Source: Nitrobium sp046350935 (lineage in GTDB: Bacteria > Nitrospirota > Thermodesulfovibrionia > Thermodesulfovibrionales > Dissulfurispiraceae). Taken from it: a stretch of 64,000 nucleotides of DNA. The translations under genes were made by a program, and so were the position numbers. The notes beneath the pieces are model-generated. The model ran no database searches and was not told the DNA's origin. It worked only from the letters and a program-made list of their open reading frames with translations. Position 1 is the stretch's first letter. Each line of letters opens with the position of its first letter. Shown one piece after another: positions 42,140 through 50,728 of this stretch. Where the stretch lies: NCBI GenBank assembly GCA_046350935.1, contig JAXLZK010000015.1, forward strand, positions 1 to 64,000. Direction: 5' to 3'.

Positions 42140-42937
42140 CTACCGGTTCGGGACGCTCCCCTTTTCAGCGCCGCCGGGAAGGGAGCCCCTTTCGAGGAAG
42201 TGCCGGATGATATCGATAGGCACGGGAAAGACGATGGTCGAGTTCTTTTCCGTAGCGATTTCGGTGAGGGTCTGGAGGAACCTGAGCTGGAGCGTCGCCG
42301 GCTCCGACGCGATGATTTTCGCGGCGTCGGCCAGCTTCTGCGCCGCCTGCAGCTCTCCCTCAGCGTGAATGATCTTCGCCCTTCTTTCCCTTTCCGCCTC
42401 CGCCTGCTTCGCGATCGCCCGCAGCATCTCGCCGGGGAGGTCTACGTTCTTTACTTCCACCGCGGCGACCTTGACGCCCCAGGGTTCGGTCTGATAGTCG
42501 ATGACCTTCTGGAGCTCCGTATTGAGCTCTTCCCGCTTGGCGAGCAGGTCGTCAAGCTGGCTCTGGCCGAGAATGCTCCGCAGCGTTGTCTGCGCTATCT
42601 GGGAAGTGGCGTAGTAGAAATCCTCCACCTCGGTGATCGCCTTCACCGGGTCGAGGGGTCTGAAGTAGATGACCGCGTTGACTTTGACGGTAATGTTATC
42701 CTTTGTAATGATGTCCTGCGGGGGCACGTCCATGGTGACCGTCCTCAGGCTCACCTTCACCATCTTGTCGATGAGGGGCCAGATCAGGACAAGCCCCGGC
42801 CCCTTGACCGGAATTACCCTGCCGAGCCGGAAGACCACTCCCCTCTCGTATTCCTTCAGTATTTTGATGGCGCTCGAAAGAATATAGATCACGATGAACA
42901 GGAGAAACAGGAAACCGATGGAAGACGGGCCTATCAT
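42140..42937 (-). CDS. Slipin/stomatin-family SPFH membrane protein
   Basis: 265 residues. One N-terminal membrane segment (FLFLLFIVIYILSSAI), then the SPFH domain (EYERGVVFRLGRV, GPGLVLIWPLIDKMVKVSLRT in parts, VNAVIYFRP, LRSILGQSQLDDLL) and a coiled coil (KQAEAERERRAKIIHAEGELQAA in parts). Most bacterial slipins stand next to an NfeD gene; none is here. They form membrane microdomain scaffolds. It is a single gene between the DedA-like and addA genes. Confidence 0.9.
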   Translation of the reverse strand: MIGPSSIGFLFLLFIVIYILSSAIKILKEYERGVVFRLGRVIPVKGPGLVLIWPLIDKMVKVSLRTVTMDVPPQDIITKDNITVKVNAVIYFRPLDPVKAITEVEDFYYATSQIAQTTLRSILGQSQLDDLLAKREELNTELQKVIDYQTEPWGVKVAAVEVKNVDLPGEMLRAIAKQAEAERERRAKIIHAEGELQAAQKLADAAKIIASEPATLQLRFLQTLTEIATEKNSTIVFPVPIDIIRHFLERGSLPGGAEKGSVPNR

Positions 42938-43037
42938 GATACCTCCCTTGAGCCGTTCTTAAGGTATGCCGTACGGATGCTCTCCGGATCCCCTTGCCCC
43001 TTATTATACATCAACCGCAGCACCCCGACAATTCGCA

Positions 43038-45941
43038 TCAGCCGATAATCCGGGCCTCGTGGGTAAGGAAGAGACAGGCCTTCGTCCTGACCTGGAAGAG
43101 GCTCTCCACCGCTTTCCGGTAGAGATCAAGCTGGAAGAAATACCGTGCGGAGAGCTCCGGTATCTCCTGCTCAGCCACGGGGTACGTCTTATAATCATAA
43201 ATATGGGCGATCTCCCCCCTGATGATCACCCGGTCGATTCTGCCCTTATACATGAAGCGCCCCTGCTCAAGAAGGAACGGCAGTTCCGCATAGGAGTGCT
43301 CGCGGGGCAGGATTATTTCTTCCAGGAGCCCGGCCCTGTCGAGCCTCTCCAGGTCGGAGAGGAGGACGCTCTTCAGCTTCTCCATTCTGGAGTCGGACAG
43401 GACCTCGCCGCGCAGGATTTCGGACATTTTCCCTTCGAGGGTCTCCAGGACGATGCTCCCCTTGGACAAGCCTTCGAAAACGCGGTGGAACGCCCTTCCC
43501 AGCACCACCCAGTCGTCGCCGTGCTTGATGCGGACCTCGTCCACCTCCTCAGTAACATTCCGCCACGCCCTCCGCGGCGTATACTCTCCGACAAGGGAGT
43601 CAACAAAGACCGCTTCCTTCGGACGGAGCCCCCCGGCGCCGGTCCGGTGTCCGACGATCCCCTCAGGCGCTTCCCCCCCCTGAACAGGGGCAGCGCCCGC
43701 CTCCGGAGCGACCCTCTCCACGCAAAAGGGGAGCCCGCCCTCCCCGCTCCCTCCCCCGGCGTCCAGGGGAAAGGCATCGAAGAGAAGGGCCAGCTTGCCT
43801 TTGGGCTTCTTGTCAATCGCCCCCGACATGCAGAGATAATCCATCGCCCGGGTGACCGCCACATAGAAGAGCCTCTTCTCTTCATCGTCCGCCTTCTCCC
43901 TGCTCCTCCGGAACAGCGGCAGCGTCTTTCTCGCGTCGCTCTCCTCCGCATAGCCGAGGACGATCCCGTCCCCCTCTTCGTCCAGCACGATGCTGCCGGT
44001 CCTGGCGAGGTTCCCTTCATCGAGGAAGGGGAGGAACACCATGGGGAACTGGAGGCCTTTCGAGGCGTGGGTGGTCATGATCCTTACCGCATCCATGCCC
44101 TCTGCGTTAACGTTTGCCTTCGGCTCGTCGGCCTTTTCAGAAGCCCTGATCAGTTTTTCCCGTATTTCGAGCCCTGCAAGCCCCTGCGCCTCGAAATCCT
44201 CCACCAGCTTTATGAACTTCTTCACGTTCACGTATCGCTGTTTTTCCGCAAAATAGCGCCATGCGCCCGTCTCGCAGAGGATCTCCTCCAGGAGCACCGC
44301 GTAGGGAGTATCCTTCACCCTCTGCAGCCAGGAGCTGATGACAGCCATCGCCTTTCCGGTGGGACCGGCCTCCTCTCCTGAAGAGTCCTGCCGGGGAGCG
44401 AGAGCTGAATAGAGCAGGCCGACGGGGATATCGTCCACGACACGACTCCCCAGCGTTTCGAGCAGGGTATCGTACCAGAGAGAGAAGAGGGGGGAGCGCA
44501 GCACGGTAAACAGGCTGTGGTCGTCGAGGGGATCGATGAGGAAGAAGAGCAGGTCCCTCAGGATCCCGATCTCGGGGGTGTGATAGAAGCCGATGCCCTT
44601 GACCACAATGAAGGGGATCTCCTCCCTGCGCAGGGCGTCCTCGAAAAGGGGGAGGTGCGTCCTGTTCCTGAGAAGAATCGCCATATCCCCGCAGCGGCAG
44701 CGCCTCCTCTCCCCGTTGTCGAAGACCTCGTGGACTCCCTGCATGCCTCTGATCTTCCGGGCGATGAGAGAGGCCTCGCGCCTCCTGTTCTCCTTCGTAG
44801 CTCCCGCGCTTTCGCACAGGAGGAGCTCGACCTTCCCCTCCCCTTCGCGTGTCGCCCTGAAAGGCACATACTCCACCTTCGGGGAGTCGCAGAGCTCCCG
44901 CGGCATCACTCTCCCGAAAAGGGCGTTGACGAAATGCACGATGGCGGGAAGGCTGCGGTAGTTCTCCTTGACCTCGATGAAGTGGTACTCCTCGCCCAGC
45001 CAGTCCGCAAGCTTTTTCCGGGCGTTCCTGAAAATATCGACATCGGCGCCGCGGAATGAATAAATGGCCTGCTTGTCGTCGCCCACGAGGAAGAGGGTGG
45101 GCTTTTCCCCGGCTTCCCTCTTCGCCCCCATCCCGGAGCGCCACTCCTCGGTAAGCTTGTCGATGATCCTCCACTGGAGGGAGCTGGTGTCCTGGAACTC
45201 ATCCACCAGCAGGTGATCGGTATGCTCGTCGAAGGAGAAGAGGATGTTCTGCCATTCGGGATTGGCGGAAACCGCCTCATGGGCCATGAGCTCGAGGTCG
45301 CTGTAATCGAGAGCATGCTTTTCCCGCTTCCTTTCCCGGTAGGAGTCGAGACATTTCGCATACAGGGCGACTACTTTCGAGAAACGGGAGACATCCGCGC
45401 CTTCGAGTCCCACTCCTCCCTGCCTGAACCCGAACTCCACGGCGGGTCTCTTCTCGTGGATCGCCCGCAACAGGGTGCGCAGGCGGCTCCATCCCCCGAC
45501 ACCGCTACCCCGCATGACCTCGTGGAAAAGGTCCTGCCCCGAGGCGCTGTCGTCAAGGAGCGCTTCGTAGACCGCCTCCTCCCAGAGCATATCGGCATTG
45601 AAACTGTCCATTACGGAGAGGGAGAGGTCCATCCCGAGCTCGATGCAGAACCGTCTCATGAGCTTCAGGCAGAAGGAGTGGATAGTCGAAATGCGCATCC
45701 GCGGCATCTTTTCGCGGACGCTTTCGAGAAGAGCGGGGTCCTCCCGTTTCAGGATGCTCAGTATCCTCTCTTTCATCTCCGCGGCCGCCTTCTCCGTGAA
45801 GGTGATGGCGAGGATCCTCTCGACCTCGGAGCCTCCCTGCAGGAGGGCTATATACCGCCGCGCGAGCTTTTCGGTCTTCCCCGATCCCGCTGGAGAGGAG
45901 ATCATGACGCTCTTCGTTATGTCGAGGTAGGGCTCTGTCAT
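43038..45941 (-). CDS. addA: UvrD/AddA-type helicase-nuclease
   Basis: 967 residues. SF1A motifs: Walker A SSPAGSGKTEKLARRY, ITFTEKAAAEMKERI (Ia), LLVDEFQDTSSLQW (II), VGDDKQAIYSFRGAD (III), ENYRSLP (IV), MTTHASKGLQFPMVFLP (V), RLFYVAVTRAMDYL (VI). The C-terminus carries a RecB-family nuclease: H in GRAFHRVFEG, D in GRIDRV, YDYKTYP, and QLDLYRKA. This order is that of AddA, which works with AddB in double-strand-break repair; no addB is in the window. The protein is shorter than Bacillus AddA (about 1230). Confidence 0.87.
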   Translation of the reverse strand: MTEPYLDITKSVMISSPAGSGKTEKLARRYIALLQGGSEVERILAITFTEKAAAEMKERILSILKREDPALLESVREKMPRMRISTIHSFCLKLMRRFCIELGMDLSLSVMDSFNADMLWEEAVYEALLDDSASGQDLFHEVMRGSGVGGWSRLRTLLRAIHEKRPAVEFGFRQGGVGLEGADVSRFSKVVALYAKCLDSYRERKREKHALDYSDLELMAHEAVSANPEWQNILFSFDEHTDHLLVDEFQDTSSLQWRIIDKLTEEWRSGMGAKREAGEKPTLFLVGDDKQAIYSFRGADVDIFRNARKKLADWLGEEYHFIEVKENYRSLPAIVHFVNALFGRVMPRELCDSPKVEYVPFRATREGEGKVELLLCESAGATKENRRREASLIARKIRGMQGVHEVFDNGERRRCRCGDMAILLRNRTHLPLFEDALRREEIPFIVVKGIGFYHTPEIGILRDLLFFLIDPLDDHSLFTVLRSPLFSLWYDTLLETLGSRVVDDIPVGLLYSALAPRQDSSGEEAGPTGKAMAVISSWLQRVKDTPYAVLLEEILCETGAWRYFAEKQRYVNVKKFIKLVEDFEAQGLAGLEIREKLIRASEKADEPKANVNAEGMDAVRIMTTHASKGLQFPMVFLPFLDEGNLARTGSIVLDEEGDGIVLGYAEESDARKTLPLFRRSREKADDEEKRLFYVAVTRAMDYLCMSGAIDKKPKGKLALLFDAFPLDAGGGSGEGGLPFCVERVAPEAGAAPVQGGEAPEGIVGHRTGAGGLRPKEAVFVDSLVGEYTPRRAWRNVTEEVDEVRIKHGDDWVVLGRAFHRVFEGLSKGSIVLETLEGKMSEILRGEVLSDSRMEKLKSVLLSDLERLDRAGLLEEIILPREHSYAELPFLLEQGRFMYKGRIDRVIIRGEIAHIYDYKTYPVAEQEIPELSARYFFQLDLYRKAVESLFQVRTKACLFLTHEARIIG

Positions 45942-45959
45942 TGCTCCGGAGGAGGGACG

Positions 45960-46376
45960 CTATTCCCCGAGGATCTTCACCAGGACCCTTTTCTTTCTCC
46001 TCCCGTCGAATTCACCGTAAAAGATCTGCTCCCAGGGGCCGAAGTCGAGCCTCCCTTCCGTAACGGCGACCACGACCTCCCTGCCCATGACCTGCCGCTT
46101 CAGGTGGGCGTCGGCATTGTCCTCGCCGTTGTTATGGCGGTACCGGCTCACCGGCTCGTGGGGCGCAAGCGTTTCGAGCCATACGTCGAAGTCGCGATGC
46201 AGGCCCGCCTCGTCGTCATTGATGAAAACAGAGGCGGTGATGTGCATGGCGTTCACCAGTACAAGCCCCTCCTCTACTCCGCTCTCGCGCAGGCAGTCCT
46301 CCACCTCGGGAGTAATATTGATAAATCCCCTCCGGGAAGGCAGGGTAAACCATAGTTCCTTGCGGTAGCTTTTCAT
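45960..46376 (-). CDS. yjbQ: YjbQ/UPF0047 family protein
   Basis: 138 residues, the usual length. Motifs: GFINITPEVEDCL, GLVLVNAMHITASVFINDDE in parts, RHNNGEDNADAHLKRQVMG in parts, and GRLDFGPWEQIFYGEFDG. The family has thiamine-phosphate-synthase-like side activity but its cellular role is unclear. It lies 18 bases upstream of addA on the same strand. Confidence 0.93.
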   Translation of the reverse strand: MKSYRKELWFTLPSRRGFINITPEVEDCLRESGVEEGLVLVNAMHITASVFINDDEAGLHRDFDVWLETLAPHEPVSRYRHNNGEDNADAHLKRQVMGREVVVAVTEGRLDFGPWEQIFYGEFDGRRKKRVLVKILGE

Positions 46377-46412
46377 CGCTTCCTCACGGCACCGCCCCGG
46401 CCCACCGGGAGC

Positions 46413-46640
46413 CTACCGTTTCGCACCCTTCAGCTCTGCCAGCCTCTGCCCGGCTTTTTGCGCATAGTCGCTTTGGGGATAGTTCTTCACGATCTCCTCG
46501 TAGAGCTGCACCGCGTGCTCCCGGTTATTCTGCAGCTCTTCGAATTTTGCCGTATCATACAGCTCCGCCGCCTTGTCCCCCGAGCACCCGGAAAGGAGAA
46601 GACCGGCCGTGAGGGCAGCTGCCGCAAGTGCGTAGCGCAT
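46413..46640 (-). CDS. Small TPR-like lipoprotein
   Basis: 75 residues. Lipobox LLSGC gives Cys19. The mature part is one tetratricopeptide-like hairpin (LYDTAKFEELQNNREHAVQLYEEIVKNYP in parts; YAQKAGQRLAEL), as in BamD/YbgF-type proteins but with a single repeat. Probably an outer-membrane-anchored adaptor; partner unknown. Immediately upstream of yjbQ. Confidence 0.75.
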   Translation of the reverse strand: MRYALAAAALTAGLLLSGCSGDKAAELYDTAKFEELQNNREHAVQLYEEIVKNYPQSDYAQKAGQRLAELKGAKR

Positions 46641-46734
46641 CGTTTCCTCCTCGCGTTCTTTGTTCTCATTGTAACAGGTTCACAGGAAATAGTCAGGTAT
46701 ATTCCTCGGCCGGCCGCATCCCGCCCCCGCAAAA

Positions 46735-46772
46735 AGCAGCCCCACAGGAGAGCGCTCTCCTGTGGGGCTGCT
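46735..46772 (-). terminator. Perfect 38-nt palindrome followed by U-tract
   Basis: AGCAGCCCCACAGGAGAGC (46735-46753) mirrored by 46754-46772; on the minus strand the stem is followed by TTTTT. It terminates the gene at 46860-47177. Confidence 0.8.
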
Positions 46773-46859
46773 GAAGGCGCACGCCATCGGCCGCCCTTCT
46801 TCTTCAGGGGGCAGAGAGGGCGTACACGGATGTTCAGGCCGGAGCGCCTGAAACGTTCC

Positions 46860-47177
46860 TTATTTCCCGGTGATCGCCAGGGTGAAGGACTGTTTTAGCT
46901 CACTCCATATATTCTCTATTTCTTCCCTGACCTTTTCCCAGGGGGTTTCAGAGCCTTCCCTCAAGGAACAGAGCCTCTTCCGCAGCTCCTCGTAGCCCTG
47001 TTCAAGAGCCTTCCTCCGGGCGGTGCGATCATCGTCCTCTTCAGGTCCTTCAGGTCTTTCCGGCACAGCAGGCCTTTCAGGTCCGGCACCGTCCGCCTTT
47101 TCCCTCAGGCGCGCAAGCTCCCTCTCCAGCTCCCTGAGCCTGGCTTCAGCGTCCTCGCGGTACTTCTCTTTCTCCAC
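46860..47177 (-). CDS. Coiled-coil protein of the sll1863-like stress type
   Basis: 105 residues from a GTG with GGAG 7 bases upstream. Residues 1-27 are a charged coiled coil (EKYREDAEARLRELERELARL in parts), then a Pro/Glu-rich linker, then a second helical region ending WSELKQSFTLAI. The pattern is like small sll1863-family stress proteins, but identity is not strong. It has its own terminator and lies next to a PRC-barrel gene, which also fits a stress or cell-envelope role. Confidence 0.65.
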   Translation of the reverse strand: MEKEKYREDAEARLRELERELARLREKADGAGPERPAVPERPEGPEEDDDRTARRKALEQGYEELRKRLCSLREGSETPWEKVREEIENIWSELKQSFTLAITGK

Positions 47178-47210
47178 CCTGCTCTCCTTTCCCGGGTTTT
47201 CCGTCTCTGA

Positions 47211-47237
47211 AAAAAGAGCAGGGCGGGCGCCCGCCCT
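47211..47237 (-). terminator. Intrinsic terminator after the PRC-barrel gene
   Basis: AGGGCGGGC/GCCCGCCCT palindrome (47220-47237); on the minus strand it is followed by GCTC and TTTTTT (47216-47211). Confidence 0.75.
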
Positions 47238-47303
47238 GACCCTGCTCCTTCTGCGGATACGGTGGATGTCCCGCTCCGTCTCTGCTCTTCCCCGGGAGGT
47301 CCC

Positions 47304-47693
47304 TTATAACTTTTCCTCCCAATAGGGATCCCTTCCGTAATAATTGTAGATGCTCGCCCCCCAGGTCCTGTCAGCCATGTCAGGCCAGTTTTCCTTGTCG
47401 AAGCCGGGTGCGTTTTCAAGGGAGTTCTTGTCCACGTTGAGGATCAGCTCATCATCCACCTCGTTGTACTCAAGGACATCGGGAGGAATGGCAAAGAACT
47501 TGTCCCCAAGCCCCAGAAAACCGCCGAAAGAGAGCACCGCATAGGCGATCCTTCCCGCACTCAGGTCGATCATGACATCCTCAATGTCGCCCAGGTCTTC
47601 CCCTGCACGGTTCTTTACATCCATTCCGATGAACTTGCTGCCGCGCAGCAGCAATCCTGTTCCCGTAGCTTTTATGGAACTCATCGCAGTCAT
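47304..47693 (-). CDS. PRC-barrel domain protein
   Basis: 129 residues. One PRC-barrel domain (SKFIGMDVKNRAGEDLGDIEDVMIDL in parts; AYAVLSFGGFLGLGDKFFAIPPDVL), of the photosynthetic-reaction-centre H-subunit fold common in soluble stress proteins. The tail is aromatic and acidic (WGASIYNYYGRDPYWEEKL). I start it at the ATG at 47693, which has GGAGGG upstream; the longer frame to 47828 is a shadow. Ligand unknown. Confidence 0.88.
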   Translation of the reverse strand: MTAMSSIKATGTGLLLRGSKFIGMDVKNRAGEDLGDIEDVMIDLSAGRIAYAVLSFGGFLGLGDKFFAIPPDVLEYNEVDDELILNVDKNSLENAPGFDKENWPDMADRTWGASIYNYYGRDPYWEEKL

Positions 47694-47902
47694 CGCACCC
47701 TCCTTTTTTCCCTCCTCCTGTACGGAGGAGGGGCTTGTTGTCGGTGAAAAAACAAGGGCACTGCGGAATGCACGACAGGAGGAAGAGGAATCAGAGAAGT
47801 AGAGAGGCAGGCGGCACGCCGTCAGCAAGAAACATATGCCCTTCTACCTAACTTGTACCACAGAAAGAGAGTACAGTCAACATCACGGAAACAGCGGGGA
47901 AG

Positions 47903-47984
47903 GGCAATCGCATGAAAAGAATACTCCAAAGGAAAACAACAGGATTGCTTCAGGATACGACCCTTCGCACTGTCCGTCATTGCG
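47903..47984. repeat. Interspersed ~80-bp intergenic repeat, copy B
   Basis: Aligns with copy A at 32419-32497: shared GGCAATCGC, CAGGAT-GCTTCAGG-TACGACCCTTC and GTCATTGC. It lies in the 320-base gap 47694-48013, where I find no gene. Confidence 0.6.
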
Positions 47985-48013
47985 CCCCCTCTCCCAGCCT
48001 ACGCTCGACGTTT

Positions 48014-49486
48014 TCAGAACCGTATCCGTACCGTATAGGAAAGCACCGTCTCCTTACCCTTCGGCGCTGCGACAAGGAACTCCGCGTGGGAAGAGGAGGA
48101 TTTGGTGAAGTCATGGGATGCTTCAAGCATTATCCAGGCCCCGGGGATGGGCTCCACGAATTTTATGGTGACGTCCTCCTCCTTCCGGTTCCGCACCACA
48201 ATATGGTAGGCAGCCTCGTAGGTGTCCGAGGCGAGCTTCCTCCACTCCGTCTGCTTTCTCACCACGACGATGTCGAAAGCCTCTCCGAGCTTCACCCTGA
48301 TCTTCTCGTCCTTCGGGGTATGTTCGATGGAATCCTCGCCCGCAAACTGCAGGGCGCCCTCCCCGTCCCGTTTGTATACCCTGACGGTCCCCCTGGGCAG
48401 AGGGACTCCGAGCCCGTTTTCTTTCGTGTTCTCTATCTTCATGAATACCCCTACCCGCTGATTGGGCATGTCCCCGGTGTAAGCACCGCGAAAATAGGAG
48501 TCCTCCGCCACGCTTTCGTACTCTTTCAACGCCCTGACCCCGCCCGCTTCGAGGAACCCGATCTGTTTCGTCTGGTTGTCCTTGATAGTGGAAGGCCTCT
48601 GCAAGGTGTAGAGGTGGTATTCAGAGAAGGAGCCCTCCCTGAACTGCGGCTCAGCCGGCGCCTTCAGGGCCATCTGCATGTCCGCCCTCATCTCCCGCGG
48701 GGAAGGGACCCTGTTCACTTCCCCCGCCACGAGCTTCAGCTTCGCATCCTTGTAGGCGGCGCCGCTCCCGTTGGTGATCGTTACCCATCCCGAGAGATCC
48801 GCCCTGTTTTCAGCCTGACCGAGGGTCACGACATAATCGGCGCTCCACGAGATCCCCTGGGTGAGGTAGGCGGCCTCGATGGTATGCTCTCCCCGGCTCT
48901 CGTTCTGCAGGAGCCACATGAGCGTAGGGCGGGGAAGCAGGTTCTCCGGCAGGGAGGGGAAAACCACCCGTCCGGGGTGTCCGAAGGTAATTTCATCACC
49001 GATCCTGAAGACAGGACCTTCCTCGTTGTTCGCAAGCACCGTCGCGGTCACGATCTCTTCCCTTTCCGTGTACGGGTTCTTCGTGTAGAGCTTCACTTCC
49101 TTTCCCACATACTTGTTCAGGAGCTTCTGGGGGCTTATCAGGTCGAACTCGTAGTTCTGCTCAAGGATGGCGACGCCGTTTGCATCGGTGAGAGACCGCA
49201 TGGAGACGCTGGCGGGGATGATGCGGGAGGGAACGTCCATGAACCGGAGCTCGTTGAGCCCCTTTTCGAGGACTATTTTCCGCTTGTCTTTCACCAGTCC
49301 GATGTTTGAATTGTATATCGTCACCTCGACGCCCGTCCGGCTCTCGATGCCGGAGGAAACGCCTGAAGAGCTGCCTGCCGGAACTCCGGCAAAAACGCCG
49401 GCAAGGAGGAAAGACCCGCTGCCTGCCGGACAAAGCACTGCTGCCATGAGAAGAAAAGTCAGGAAGAAACGGCACCCTTTACCCAT
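48014..49486 (-). CDS. Secreted DUF4139-domain protein
   Basis: 490 residues, signal peptide (FFLTFLLMAAVLCPAGSG). DUF4139 pattern: VTIYNSNIGLVKDKRKIVLEKG in parts at the N-terminus, LQNESRGEHTIEAAYLTQGISWSADYV in parts, and the beta-rich C-terminal region (GVFMKIENTKENGLGVPLPRGTVRVY in parts). A short VFAGVPAGSSSGVSSG low-complexity stretch follows the leader. AAGGAGG before the ATG. Function of the family unknown; it lies 12 bases after ribD. Confidence 0.85.
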   Translation of the reverse strand: MGKGCRFFLTFLLMAAVLCPAGSGSFLLAGVFAGVPAGSSSGVSSGIESRTGVEVTIYNSNIGLVKDKRKIVLEKGLNELRFMDVPSRIIPASVSMRSLTDANGVAILEQNYEFDLISPQKLLNKYVGKEVKLYTKNPYTEREEIVTATVLANNEEGPVFRIGDEITFGHPGRVVFPSLPENLLPRPTLMWLLQNESRGEHTIEAAYLTQGISWSADYVVTLGQAENRADLSGWVTITNGSGAAYKDAKLKLVAGEVNRVPSPREMRADMQMALKAPAEPQFREGSFSEYHLYTLQRPSTIKDNQTKQIGFLEAGGVRALKEYESVAEDSYFRGAYTGDMPNQRVGVFMKIENTKENGLGVPLPRGTVRVYKRDGEGALQFAGEDSIEHTPKDEKIRVKLGEAFDIVVVRKQTEWRKLASDTYEAAYHIVVRNRKEEDVTIKFVEPIPGAWIMLEASHDFTKSSSSHAEFLVAAPKGKETVLSYTVRIRF

Positions 49487-49498
49487 CGGAATCCTCCT

Positions 49499-50686
49499 TC
49501 ACTCCCTATGTCCGGCCCGTAGCGTCCGGCCCGTAGTGCTTCCCCTCCCGGGGACATGCCGCACATACCCCTCGATAATCAGGTCCGGCCCTGCCCTTTT
49601 TACCTTCATAGCGTAAATACTGTGGGCCTCTTCCAGCCGCCTGAAAGCCGCACCTCCGATGGCGGGAAGAGAGTCCCTGCCACCGATGATCTTGGGAGCG
49701 ACGAAAAAGACTACCTTGTCCACGATGCCGTCCTGAAGCGCACAGGCATTGAGCGACGAGCCGCCTTCGATCAGCACTGAAGAGATCTCCCGCTCTCCCA
49801 ATACGCGCATCAGCCATGAGAGATCGACCCTTTCCCCCTCGTATTCGATAAGGGAGACCCCTCTTTCGTGCAGGTGGCGCTTCTTCTCCTCCCTGGCGGG
49901 ACCACGCAGGCCGCCCTTCCCTCCGGCTCGCCGCGTCACCAGGAGCGTCTCGGGAGGAACAGAGCAGACGTGGAAAGCGAGGGGGGTCTCCAGCCCTGGG
50001 TCGATGATCACCCTTTTCGGGTCCTTCCCGTTCCGTATCCGCGCCGTGAGCGCGGGGTTGTCCGCCTTCACCGTCCCGATGGCCGTCAGCAGGGCGTCCG
50101 TCTCGCTCCGCATCCGGTGGACCACCTTCCTGGCCCCCTCCCCGGTGATCCATTTCGATTGGCCCTCCGGGGTCGCGATCTTGCCGTCGAGGGTCATCGC
50201 CACCTTCAGCGTCACAAAAGGGATCCCGGTGGTAATGTACTTTACATACGTCTCGTTCAACTGGGCGGCTTTTTCAGCGAGAACCCCGTCCACCACCTCG
50301 ATGCCGTGGCGCTTCAGCTCCTCTATCCCCTTGCCGGAAACCTTCGGATTGGGATCTTTCATGGCAACGAAGACTTTTCTGATGCCCGAGGCGATGATGG
50401 CGGCGGCGCAGGGGGGGGTCCTTTTGTCCTTGTGGCAGCAGGGTTCGAGAGTGACGTACAGGGTGGCGCCCTTTGCCCTCCCGCCCGCTGTGAGGAGGGC
50501 CAGGGCCTCCGCATGGAGGCCCCCCGGCTTCTTGTGATAGTCTTCCGCGATGACCCTGCCGCCCTTCGTCACAAGGGCGCCCACCATGGGATTGGGGCTC
50601 GTCCTCCCCCGGGCCCGGGCAGCCAGGAGGAGAGCCCTCTGCATAAAGTCCCTGTCCCTCTCTGAAATCAGGGGATCATTGTCCAT
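49499..50686 (-). CDS. ribD: Bifunctional riboflavin deaminase-reductase RibD
   Basis: 395 residues. Deaminase domain: H58-A-E60 and EPCCHKDKRTPPC (C83/C84 and C93) for zinc; one residue longer between the ligands than E. coli RibD. Reductase domain: LKVAMTLDGKIAT, SDALLTAIGTV-like loop, VLIEGGSSLNACAL, and APKIIGG. Two steps of riboflavin synthesis. No other rib genes are close. Confidence 0.95.
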   Translation of the reverse strand: MDNDPLISERDRDFMQRALLLAARARGRTSPNPMVGALVTKGGRVIAEDYHKKPGGLHAEALALLTAGGRAKGATLYVTLEPCCHKDKRTPPCAAAIIASGIRKVFVAMKDPNPKVSGKGIEELKRHGIEVVDGVLAEKAAQLNETYVKYITTGIPFVTLKVAMTLDGKIATPEGQSKWITGEGARKVVHRMRSETDALLTAIGTVKADNPALTARIRNGKDPKRVIIDPGLETPLAFHVCSVPPETLLVTRRAGGKGGLRGPAREEKKRHLHERGVSLIEYEGERVDLSWLMRVLGEREISSVLIEGGSSLNACALQDGIVDKVVFFVAPKIIGGRDSLPAIGGAAFRRLEEAHSIYAMKVKRAGPDLIIEGYVRHVPGRGSTTGRTLRAGHRE

Positions 50687-50728
50687 ATCTTCCCTGGCAG
50701 CACCGTTGACAGTACCGTGGGCCGCACC

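Noticed and set aside
41402..44381. Long plus-strand frames (548 and 471 codons)
   Set aside because: GC-rich antisense shadows of the DedA-like, slipin and addA genes.
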